From positions 248,001-312,000 of the forward strand of contig NCEU01000001.1 of assembly GCA_002280855.1 (NCBI GenBank): a stretch of 64,000 bases of DNA. Reading direction: 5' to 3'. The notes below the pieces were generated by a model. That model saw only the letters and a program-made list of their open reading frames with translations. It had not been told where the DNA came from and ran no database searches. Shown here one piece after another: positions 37,547 through 44,381 of the stretch. Numbering within the stretch: the stretch's first letter is position 1; every line of letters starts with the position of its first letter. Source of the DNA: Sphingomonadales bacterium 32-65-25 (lineage in GTDB: Bacteria; Pseudomonadota; Alphaproteobacteria; Sphingomonadales; Sphingomonadaceae). A program made the position numbers and the translations under genes.

Positions 37547-38011
37547 TTACTCGGCGTCGTCTTGCGGCTGTTCGCGCCAGGCCAGAATGATGCCCGGCAG
37601 CGCCATCGAAGTGATGGCAAAGCCCGAGAGCAGATCGAGCGCCTGCTCCTCGCCCGGCATCCAGCCATTGATGAATTTCGCGATGATCGACCAGAGGAAG
37701 AAGCCGAACAGCGCCAGCACCATGATCTGGTGGGTGGCGACATAGGATTTGTCCCGCAGCGCCCGTTCGCGCTCATCGAGCATGGCATCGCTGGATTGCG
37801 TGAGCTGCCCGCGGCCTTCGATGAACAGTGCCACCGCGCTGAACAGGCCGATCAGGCGCAGGCCAACGAAACCGATCGGCGTGTCGCCATCAGGCGCAGC
37901 AAAGATCGCGCCGCCCAGATAGCCGATGCCGATACCGCCCAACACCAGCAGCGACAGCAAACGGGCAGCACGCAGGCTCAGCTTCAATGGCGCATTCAGG
38001 CTTGCGGCCAT
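37547..38011 (-). CDS. Small four-helix membrane protein, paralogue of the upstream gene
   Basis: A 154-residue protein with four hydrophobic segments (about 18-36, 45-63, 93-111, 124-143) and a conserved cytoplasmic loop LDERERALRDKSYVATH between the second and third. The gene upstream (38015-38467) has the same layout with the loop LDERERAERARALVISH, and both end in a P-x-x-I-x-AWR(D/E) motif (LPGIILAWREQ here), so they are a tandem duplication. The DERER loop recalls DUF2178-type proteins, which often sit beside small XRE regulators, as here. Function unknown. It is the last gene of the module. Confidence 0.7.
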   Translation of the reverse strand: MAASLNAPLKLSLRAARLLSLLVLGGIGIGYLGGAIFAAPDGDTPIGFVGLRLIGLFSAVALFIEGRGQLTQSSDAMLDERERALRDKSYVATHQIMVLALFGFFLWSIIAKFINGWMPGEEQALDLLSGFAITSMALPGIILAWREQPQDDAE

Positions 38012-38014
38012 GGT

Positions 38015-38467
38015 TCACATCTCCTCTTCGCGATCGCGCCAGGCCATGATGGTGGCCGGCAACGCACAATGCAGCCAATAGACCAGGCCCATCAGCCAGC
38101 TGGCCTGCTCCGCACTGGGCAGCCAGAGCCGCCCGGTGCCGCCTGCCAGCAGCCAGATGAACGCCAGACCGATCAGGATTCCCGACACGCGGTGGCTGAT
38201 GACCAACGCCCGGGCCCGTTCGGCGCGTTCGCGTTCATCAAGCTCGCCGGGCTTCACATAACGCCACCCGGGACTGCCCACGGTCACTGCCAACGCAAGC
38301 GCCCATCCGATCAGGCGCAGCACCGTCATCTGCGCACCGGATCCGTCAATCGGCAGCAACAGCGGCGCAACTGAGCCAACCAGGGTTGCTGCCAATGCCA
38401 GAGTGGACAGCAGGCGCACGCGCCGGGTGGAGAAGCGCGGCGGAGTGAAGGGCACGGCTTGGCCCAT
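38015..38467 (-). CDS. Small four-helix membrane protein, first paralogue of the pair
   Basis: A 150-residue integral membrane protein similar in plan to its downstream neighbour, with a Pro- and Arg-containing N-terminus, four hydrophobic segments, a GELDERERAERARAL loop and the ending LPATIMAWRDREEEM. Its ATG overlaps the stop of the XRE regulator (TAATG), so the two are translationally coupled. Three bases separate it from the next paralogue. The charged DERER loop may be the functional part. DUF2178-like by pattern only. Confidence 0.7.
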   Translation of the reverse strand: MGQAVPFTPPRFSTRRVRLLSTLALAATLVGSVAPLLLPIDGSGAQMTVLRLIGWALALAVTVGSPGWRYVKPGELDERERAERARALVISHRVSGILIGLAFIWLLAGGTGRLWLPSAEQASWLMGLVYWLHCALPATIMAWRDREEEM

Positions 38468-38736
38468 TAGCGGCCTCCTTCTGCGAAACGTGGCGCCGCC
38501 AGCGTTGTGGCCAGCGGGGCAAAGGGTTCCAGACTGAACAACGTCTCCACCGGCACACCGAACACCCGAGCCAGTTTCAAGCCCAGTTCCAGGCTGGGGC
38601 CGTACTGGCCGCGCTCCAGAAAGCCGATGGTCTGCGGGTTGACGCCAACCTGCTCGGCCAGATCCTTGCGCGACAGGCCGGCTTCAGCGCGGAACAGCGC
38701 GAGGCGGTTGTGTAGCGTTGAGGTTTCGTTGTTCAT
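38467..38736 (-). CDS. Small XRE-family transcriptional regulator
   Basis: An 89-residue protein. The Cro/CI-type HTH spans about residues 8-62: [40 protein letters not shown] and [15 protein letters not shown]. This compact form (short HTH plus tail) is common beside small membrane proteins of the DERER type. Start ATG 38736 was chosen; ATG 38739 is directly adjacent. No ribosome binding site is visible, and the predicted promoter lies so close that the mRNA may be nearly leaderless. A perfect dyad overlaps that promoter, so autoregulation is likely. It probably controls its two downstream membrane-protein genes. Confidence 0.85.
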   Translation of the reverse strand: MNNETSTLHNRLALFRAEAGLSRKDLAEQVGVNPQTIGFLERGQYGPSLELGLKLARVFGVPVETLFSLEPFAPLATTLAAPRFAEGGR

Positions 38737-38746
38737 CATCGCGAAT

Positions 38747-38764
38747 CGTTGTTTATACACAACG
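38747..38764. promoter_or_regulatory. Dyad operator over the XRE-gene promoter
   Basis: CGTTGTTTATACACAACG has perfect 6 bp arms and a 6 bp spacer. On the minus strand it covers TATAAA (38757-38752), with a consensus TTGACA at 38778-38773 (15 bp spacing, short; shifting the -10 gives 17). A repressor bound here would block the promoter. It starts 11 bases upstream of the regulator start codon and also lies between this gene and divergent ivd. Confidence 0.6.
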
Positions 38765-38866
38765 CTTCGATGTGTCAACGCGCATCGAGGCAAAGTTGGA
38801 CAACCCCCTTCCCGCTCCCGCCGCCAAAGCCTAGAACGGCTCAAAATCTGCAAAGGAATCCTCGGG

Positions 38867-40030
38867 ATGCTGAGCCAGCTGAATTTCGCCCACGGTGAGA
38901 CCATCGACATGCTGCGCGACACGGTGCGCGCCTTCGCGGCTGCCGAAATCGCGCCGCGCGCCGCCGAGATCGACGCCACCAACACATTCCCGCGCGATCT
39001 GTGGCCCAAGATGGGCGAGCTTGGCCTGCACGGCATCACCGTGCCGGAAGCCGATGGCGGCATTGGCCTCGGCTATCTGGCGCACGTTGTGGTGGTGGAG
39101 GAAATCTCCCGCGCCTCGGCCAGTGTTGGCCTGTCTTATGGTGCCCACACCAATTTGTGCATCAACCAGATCGCCCGCTGGGGCAGTGCTGAGCAGAAGG
39201 CGCGCTATCTGCCAGGGCTGATTTCCGGCGAGCATGTCGGCAGCCTTGCCATGTCCGAACCTGGCGCCGGCAGCGACGTGATCGGCATGAAGCTGCGTGC
39301 CGATATCCAGGGCAACGGCGATTATGTGCTGAATGGCAACAAGATGTGGATCACCAATGGTCCCCATGCCGAGACATTGGTTGTCTATGCCAAGACCGAT
39401 CCCGCCGCCGGCCCGCGCGGGGTGACAGCGTTCCTGATCGAAAAGGGCATGAAGGGCTTCTCCACCGCCCAGAAGCTCGACAAGCTGGGCATGCGCGGGT
39501 CTGACACCTGCGAACTGGTGTTCGAGGATTGCAGTGTGCCGGCCGAAAATGTGCTGGGCGGCGTCGGCAATGGCGCCCGCGTGCTGATGAGCGGGCTGGA
39601 TTATGAGCGCGTGGTGCTTTCGGGCGGACCGCTCGGCATCATGCAGGCCTGCATGGACGTCGTGGTGCCGTACGTTCATGATCGCCAGCAGTTCGGCCAG
39701 CCCATTGGCCAGTTCCAGTTGATGCAGGGCAAGCTGGCCGACATGTATGTCGCGCTGTCCACCGCCCAGGCCTATACCTATGCCGTCGCGCAAGCCTGTG
39801 ACCGCGGTGAGACCACCCGCAAGGACAGTGCCGGCTGCATCCTCTACAGCGCTGAAAAGGCAACCTGGATGGCGCTGGAGGCGATCCAGTGCCTGGGCGG
39901 CAACGGTTATATCAACGAATATCCCACCGGGCGCCTGCTGCGCGATGCCAAGCTCTATGAAATCGGCGCCGGCACCTCCGAAATCCGCCGTTACCTGATT
40001 GGCCGGGAATTGTTCGAAGAGACCAAGTGA
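38867..40030 (+). CDS. ivd: Isovaleryl-CoA dehydrogenase
   Basis: A 387-residue flavoenzyme oxidising isovaleryl-CoA to 3-methylcrotonyl-CoA. The acyl-CoA dehydrogenase type is set by the catalytic base: in isovaleryl-CoA dehydrogenases it lies in helix G, and here Glu247 sits in [15 protein letters not shown], while the usual C-terminal position is glycine ([12 protein letters not shown]). The FAD segments [11 protein letters not shown] and WITNG are intact. The ATG at 38867 has AAAGGA upstream. It feeds MccAB; the XRE/membrane module lies between ivd and mccA. The stop overlaps the mobA start (GTGA). Confidence 0.94.
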   Translation: MLSQLNFAHGETIDMLRDTVRAFAAAEIAPRAAEIDATNTFPRDLWPKMGELGLHGITVPEADGGIGLGYLAHVVVVEEISRASASVGLSYGAHTNLCINQIARWGSAEQKARYLPGLISGEHVGSLAMSEPGAGSDVIGMKLRADIQGNGDYVLNGNKMWITNGPHAETLVVYAKTDPAAGPRGVTAFLIEKGMKGFSTAQKLDKLGMRGSDTCELVFEDCSVPAENVLGGVGNGARVLMSGLDYERVVLSGGPLGIMQACMDVVVPYVHDRQQFGQPIGQFQLMQGKLADMYVALSTAQAYTYAVAQACDRGETTRKDSAGCILYSAEKATWMALEAIQCLGGNGYINEYPTGRLLRDAKLYEIGAGTSEIRRYLIGRELFEETK

Positions 40031-40542
40031 GGCTGCTGGGCGTCGTCCTCGCCGGCGGCCAGTCGCGCCGCTTCGGCAGTGACAAGGCCCTGGCATTGCT
40101 CGATGGCCGGCCGCTGATCGATCATGCGCTGGCCGCGCTTTCCGGATGCGATGCGGTTGTGGTGGCCGGGCGGGAATGGCCCGGCGTGCACGCTCTGCCC
40201 GATCGGCCTGGCCCTGATCTGGGGCCATTGGGCGGCCTGAACGCGGCGCTGCATCACGCGACTGATCAGGGCTTCACGCATGTCGCCAGCGTACCGGTCG
40301 ATTGTCCCGGCCTGCCCGGCAACTGGCTGGCGCACCTGGGTGACGGCCCGGCGCATGCAATGGGGCAACCACTGATCGGGATGTGGCCGGTGGCGCTGGC
40401 GGCCGGGCTGGCGGCGTTTCTGGGCAGCGGCCAGCGCCGGGTGCAGCACTGGGTAGCCGGCACAGGGGCGCGCGCCATCGATCTCGGGCCGCTGGCCAAT
40501 CTCAATCACCTTGGCGATCTGGACGCGGCAAATCGGCGGTGA
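40027..40542 (+). CDS. mobA: Molybdenum cofactor guanylyltransferase
   Basis: A 171-residue MobA that links GMP to molybdopterin, making the guanine dinucleotide form of the cofactor. The nucleotidyltransferase signature [15 protein letters not shown] occupies residues 8-22, and [13 protein letters not shown] with [10 protein letters not shown] gives the metal and substrate residues. It starts at a GTG overlapping the ivd stop. It is somewhat shorter than E. coli MobA (194 residues), mostly at the C-terminus. Coupling to a leucine-degradation gene seems accidental; no molybdoenzyme gene is nearby. Confidence 0.88.
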   Translation: MRLLGVVLAGGQSRRFGSDKALALLDGRPLIDHALAALSGCDAVVVAGREWPGVHALPDRPGPDLGPLGGLNAALHHATDQGFTHVASVPVDCPGLPGNWLAHLGDGPAHAMGQPLIGMWPVALAAGLAAFLGSGQRRVQHWVAGTGARAIDLGPLANLNHLGDLDAANRR

Positions 40543-40591
40543 CGGCGCGGCCGTATCGGGGTAGCGTCGCGGCGCATATGGGGAGAAGATC

Positions 40592-41851
40592 ATGAAAACA
40601 CTGCTTGCCGCCGTACTGTTCGCCACTGCTGCACCGCTGGCCGCGCAGATGCCGGCCTTGCCGAAACAGTCGCCCGTTAAGGTTGCCAAGCCCGATGCCG
40701 CGCTGCTGAAGGCTGCTACCGCCGAAGCACCCGCCACGCTCGCCACGCTTGAGCGGATCGTGAAGATCGAGAGCGGCAGTTATGATACCGAGGGGCTGAT
40801 GGCGCTCGGCAATCTGCTGGCCGATGAGCTCAAGGCGCGCGGTGCCAGTGTCGAGCGCATGAAGGGCAAGCCCGGCACGCGCGGTGACATCATCGTTGGC
40901 CGCTTCACCGGCACCGGCAAGGGCAAGCTGCTGCTGTTGTCCCACATGGACACGGTCTATACCCGTGGCCAGCTCGCCGAAACGCCATGGCGCGTGGAAA
41001 ACGGCAAGGCCTATGGCCCGGGCATCGCTGACGACAAGGGCGGCACCGCCGTCATTCTTTCGGCGCTCAAGTTGCTGAAGCCGGCTGACTATGGGCAGAT
41101 CACCGTCGCCTTCAACACGGATGAGGAAATCGGCTCGCTGGGATCGGGTGATCTCATCACCGAACTGGCGCGCGGGCAGACCGCTGTACTCAGCTTCGAG
41201 CCGACCAGTGCCGTGCCGATGGAAGGGCTGATCGCCGGCACATCAGGCACCAACACGGTGACGGCGCGCATCACTGGCCGCGCCGCCCATGCCGGCAATG
41301 CACCCGAACAGGGCATCAACGCCCTTGTGGAAGCGGCGCATGTGATCGCCGTCACCAGGGATCTCGATCAGGGCCAGGGCAAGCGCCGGTTCAACTGGAC
41401 GCAAGTGGAACAGGAGGGCGATGCCCGCAACATGATCCCCGATGATGTGACGCTGATCGGCGATCTGCGCGAAATCAGTGACGAGCGCGTGCGGGCCTTC
41501 GAGGCCGAGCTGAAGCAGCGGGTGGCCACGCCTTCCCTGCCTGGCGCCAAGGTGGAGGTGACAGTGCGGATCAACCGGCCGGCCTTCACAGCGGGCCCCG
41601 ACAGCCTGAAGCTGATCGAACGGGCGCGCGCCATCTACCAGGAAGCCGGCGGGCCCGATCTGTTCGTGTTGCCACGCTCGGGCGGTGGCACGGATGCCGC
41701 CTTTGCCGGCCGCGCCGGCGTGCCGGTGCTGGAAGCGCTGGGCCTGCCAGGCTATGGCTATCACAGCAGTGCGGATGAATATGTGCTGATCGATGCCATT
41801 CCGCGCCGGCTCTATCTTGCTGCCCGGCTGATCCGCGAACTGGGTCGGTAG
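40592..41851 (+). CDS. Exported M20-family metallopeptidase (glutamate carboxypeptidase-like)
   Basis: A 419-residue zinc carboxypeptidase with a signal peptide (MKTLLAAVLFATAAPLAAQ). M20 marks are SHMDTVYTRG (first metal His and Asp), the bridging Asp in GPGIADDKGG, and DEEIGSLGS with the catalytic glutamate pair; the last His is in the GYGYHSSADEY region. A lid/dimerisation domain spans about residues 215-335 with RAAHAGNAPEQG. The order is that of CPG2-type glutamate carboxypeptidases. Substrate unknown. GGGGAGA precedes the ATG. Confidence 0.9.
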   Translation: MKTLLAAVLFATAAPLAAQMPALPKQSPVKVAKPDAALLKAATAEAPATLATLERIVKIESGSYDTEGLMALGNLLADELKARGASVERMKGKPGTRGDIIVGRFTGTGKGKLLLLSHMDTVYTRGQLAETPWRVENGKAYGPGIADDKGGTAVILSALKLLKPADYGQITVAFNTDEEIGSLGSGDLITELARGQTAVLSFEPTSAVPMEGLIAGTSGTNTVTARITGRAAHAGNAPEQGINALVEAAHVIAVTRDLDQGQGKRRFNWTQVEQEGDARNMIPDDVTLIGDLREISDERVRAFEAELKQRVATPSLPGAKVEVTVRINRPAFTAGPDSLKLIERARAIYQEAGGPDLFVLPRSGGGTDAAFAGRAGVPVLEALGLPGYGYHSSADEYVLIDAIPRRLYLAARLIRELGR

Positions 41852-41883
41852 ACGCCGCGCACAGCGGCGGCTAAGGCCGGCGC

Positions 41884-42795
41884 ATGTCGGCCAGCCACCC
41901 TTCCCGCCTGTCGGCGATCCTGCTGGTGCTGGCCGGCATCGGCGCGATGTGCGTGCTCGATGTGTTCGCCAAATATCTGGCGCTGCGCCATGGCGCGCCG
42001 CTGACCACCTTTTCACGCTATGCCAGTGGCACCATTTTTGCGCTGATCGTGTGGCAGTGGCAGGGCCGCCCCTGGGTGGCACCGGGCGGTCTGCAGGCCA
42101 ATCTGGTACGCGGAACGCTGATTGCGGCGATGGCGCTGGCCTTCTTCTGGTCGATCACGCGGCTGCCGCTCGCCCTTGTGCTCACGCTCACCTTCGTCGG
42201 TCCATTGGCGGTGCCGTTCATGGCGGCGCTTTATCTGAAGGAACCGGTGCAGCCACGCTATATCGCGGCCGGGGTGTTGGGTTTCATCGGCGTGCTGTTG
42301 ACCGTGGGCGGCATGCCCAGCCTGTCGAGCGGGGAATTGCTGGCAGCGGCAGCGGCGGTGCTCGCCGCATTCCTCTATGCCGGGACGGCGGTGATCCTGC
42401 GCTCGCGGGCGGCCGCCGATGGCGCCACGGTCATCACGCTGATCGCCGCGGTGGTGCCGATGCTGTGGCTGTCACCGGCGCTGATCAGCCTGCCTGCCAT
42501 GCCGTCAACAATCGATCTGGGGCTGATGGCGGCCATGGGCCTTATCGGCAATATCGCCGTGCAGCTGATGGCGCGCGGCTATGTTCACCTGCAGGCGCAG
42601 GTTTCAGCGGTGCTGGAATATAGCGCCCTGCCCTGGGCCGCGCTGATGGGTTGGCTGGCGTTTGACGAGGTGGTGGCACCCAGCACGGTACTGGGTGCGG
42701 CGATCATCGCCGGGGCCTGCCTGTGGGCAGCGCGCGCGCCAAGGGCAGACGTGGCAGCGCCAGTCAGCGGTCTGCCGCCAGCGCCAGTTCCTTGA
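41884..42795 (+). CDS. EamA/DMT-superfamily membrane transporter
   Basis: A 303-residue inner-membrane protein with ten predicted helices in two EamA repeats, the second beginning near residue 155. Typical markers are the FAKYLALRHGAPLTTFSRYASG N-terminal part, FFWSITRLPLALVLTLTFVGPL at the end of the first repeat, and YVHLQAQVSAVLEYSALPWAALMGWLAFDE near the end. Members export amino acids, nucleobases or related compounds; the substrate cannot be told. The last 32 bp overlap the convergent secreted-protein gene. Confidence 0.87.
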   Translation: MSASHPSRLSAILLVLAGIGAMCVLDVFAKYLALRHGAPLTTFSRYASGTIFALIVWQWQGRPWVAPGGLQANLVRGTLIAAMALAFFWSITRLPLALVLTLTFVGPLAVPFMAALYLKEPVQPRYIAAGVLGFIGVLLTVGGMPSLSSGELLAAAAAVLAAFLYAGTAVILRSRAAADGATVITLIAAVVPMLWLSPALISLPAMPSTIDLGLMAAMGLIGNIAVQLMARGYVHLQAQVSAVLEYSALPWAALMGWLAFDEVVAPSTVLGAAIIAGACLWAARAPRADVAAPVSGLPPAPVP

Positions 42796-43234
42796 GGCAC
42801 ACCGCCTTGGCACGGCCAATGGCGGCAACATCCGGCAGCAGTTCAACCGCCTCACGCGCATCCGCCAGATAGGCCGCGCGGGCCTCTGGCGCATGGCTGC
42901 CGGCCGGCGCACCACAAATGGCCTGCACACCCAGCACGGGTGACCGCCTGAGATCGGTAACCGCCAGCACTTCTGATGGCGCCCGTGGCAACGCGGCCGC
43001 CAACGCCGCGGACAGCTGACCGGCCTGTGCCTCTTCGGCACCACGGGCCAGTTCCGGCGCCATTGCGATCCAATCGGCGGCACCGTTGCGGATTGCCCCC
43101 ATCACGCGGCCCCAGTCACCGCCAGCCACCAGATGGGCGACCGCCGGCTTGGGGCCATTGCGATCAACATCGGCCGCGAACTGGCTGGCCGAAAGGATGC
43201 CGACAAGCAGCAGCAGGGGGGAAAATACAGTCAT
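42764..43234 (-). CDS. Uncharacterised secreted protein
   Basis: A 156-residue protein with a signal peptide (MTVFSPLLLLVGILSASQFA) and a mostly helical, alanine-rich mature part with two cysteines (Cys106 and Cys147 region, in IC and VCLKEL) that could pair in the periplasm. I do not recognise the family. The start is ATG 43234; an upstream in-frame start at 43324 would run toward fabZ without a signal peptide. It lies 47 bp downstream of fabZ on the same strand, at the place where lpxA stands in most proteobacteria, and converges on the DMT transporter gene with a 32 bp overlap. Confidence 0.6.
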   Translation of the reverse strand: MTVFSPLLLLVGILSASQFAADVDRNGPKPAVAHLVAGGDWGRVMGAIRNGAADWIAMAPELARGAEEAQAGQLSAALAAALPRAPSEVLAVTDLRRSPVLGVQAICGAPAGSHAPEARAAYLADAREAVELLPDVAAIGRAKAVCLKELALAADR

Positions 43235-43281
43235 GCGATGAATATGGGCGTGATGCCAGCCAGGTGCAATGGCGTCAGGCG

Positions 43282-43764
43282 TCAGGCAGCGGGCGGATCG
43301 GCGATCATCGCGGTGAAGCTGCATTCGGCCACCAGCTTGCCGTCCACTTCGGCGCGGCCAGTGAACTTGGCCACCCGGCCGCGATCCTGCACCATCTGCA
43401 CCTTCAAGTGCAGCAGGCAGCCCGGTTCCACCGGGGTGCGGAACTTGGCGTTCTCGATCGCCATGAAGAAGACGAGCTTGTCGCCGCCAGCCGGATCCTT
43501 GGCGCGCGCGCCGTGGATGGCGAGCACACCGGCGGTTTGCGCCAGCGCCTCGACGATCAGCACGCCAGGCATGATCGGCTTGGCCGGGAAATGCCCGGCA
43601 AAGAACGGCTCGTTGATGGTCACGGCCTTGATGCCGGTCGCGGATTGACCGGGGATCATGTCGATCACCCGGTCAACCAGCAGCATCGGAAACCGATGCG
43701 GCAGCAGCGCCATCACTGCCAGCACGTCAGCCGTGCTGGCAGTCTGATGAACGGTGTCGTTCAT
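43282..43764 (-). CDS. fabZ: 3-hydroxyacyl-[ACP] dehydratase
   Basis: A 160-residue hotdog-fold enzyme of fatty-acid elongation that dehydrates 3-hydroxyacyl-ACP. The [14 protein letters not shown] opening is standard. The catalytic histidine is His58 in AGHFP and the catalytic glutamate is Glu72 in [13 protein letters not shown] 43764 overlaps the skp stop (ATGA). In most Gram-negatives lpxD precedes and lpxA/lpxB follow fabZ; none is here, which fits a sphingolipid-bearing envelope without lipid A. Confidence 0.95.
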   Translation of the reverse strand: MNDTVHQTASTADVLAVMALLPHRFPMLLVDRVIDMIPGQSATGIKAVTINEPFFAGHFPAKPIMPGVLIVEALAQTAGVLAIHGARAKDPAGGDKLVFFMAIENAKFRTPVEPGCLLHLKVQMVQDRGRVAKFTGRAEVDGKLVAECSFTAMIADPPAA

Positions 43765-44381
43765 CAACGGCGCGGCGGGGCCGCCGGCGCCGGGGCCGGA
43801 GCCGGAGCGGCAGGCGCAGTGCCAGCCGGAGCGGCGGGCGGCGTGATCGACACCTTCGGCAGCGCCTTGTCGAGACGGGCAACCACATCGGCGGTGATAT
43901 CGATGGCAGCGGCGTGCTGGATGGTCACCTGCTCGTCAACAGCGATGTTGGCACCGCGTTCACGCATGATCAGGCTGATGATCGGCTGGGCGCCATCATT
44001 GATCTGCTTGACCACCCATTGTTCGGACGCCTGGATTTCCTGCTGGCGGCGCTGCAGTTCCTGATCGGCCTGGCCGCGACGGGTATCGAAATCCCGCACC
44101 TTGGCCTGCCAGGCCTGGATGGCGGCCGGGGCGGCGGCCTGAGCCGGCTGGGTGTCACGCAGCGTCTTTTCTTCGGCAGCCAGGCTGGTGCGCAGCTGGC
44201 TCAGACGGGCGTTGAGCGCATCGGCCTTCGGCTTCAGTTCGGTCTGCGCGGCCTTGGCAGCGGCAGAGGTGGCGATCATTTCCTGGCGGTCAACCGTGAC
44301 GATCACGGCGGCCGGCAGCTGCTGCGCCAGAACCGGGGTGGAAACACTGGCCAGCGCCAGTGCGATCAGAATCTTCTTCAT
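43764..44381 (-). CDS. skp: Skp/OmpH-family periplasmic outer-membrane-protein chaperone
   Basis: A 205-residue periplasmic protein: signal peptide [20 protein letters not shown], a short beta-strand start ([16 protein letters not shown]), then long charged helices of the tentacle type (about 45-140), a return strand segment, and a Pro/Ala-rich tail (last 30 residues: [14 protein letters not shown]). The tail is absent from E. coli Skp (161 residues). It sits between bamA (one-base overlap) and fabZ (ATGA), the usual place, and should escort outer-membrane proteins to BamA. Confidence 0.88.
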   Translation of the reverse strand: MKKILIALALASVSTPVLAQQLPAAVIVTVDRQEMIATSAAAKAAQTELKPKADALNARLSQLRTSLAAEEKTLRDTQPAQAAAPAAIQAWQAKVRDFDTRRGQADQELQRRQQEIQASEQWVVKQINDGAQPIISLIMRERGANIAVDEQVTIQHAAAIDITADVVARLDKALPKVSITPPAAPAGTAPAAPAPAPAPAAPPRR

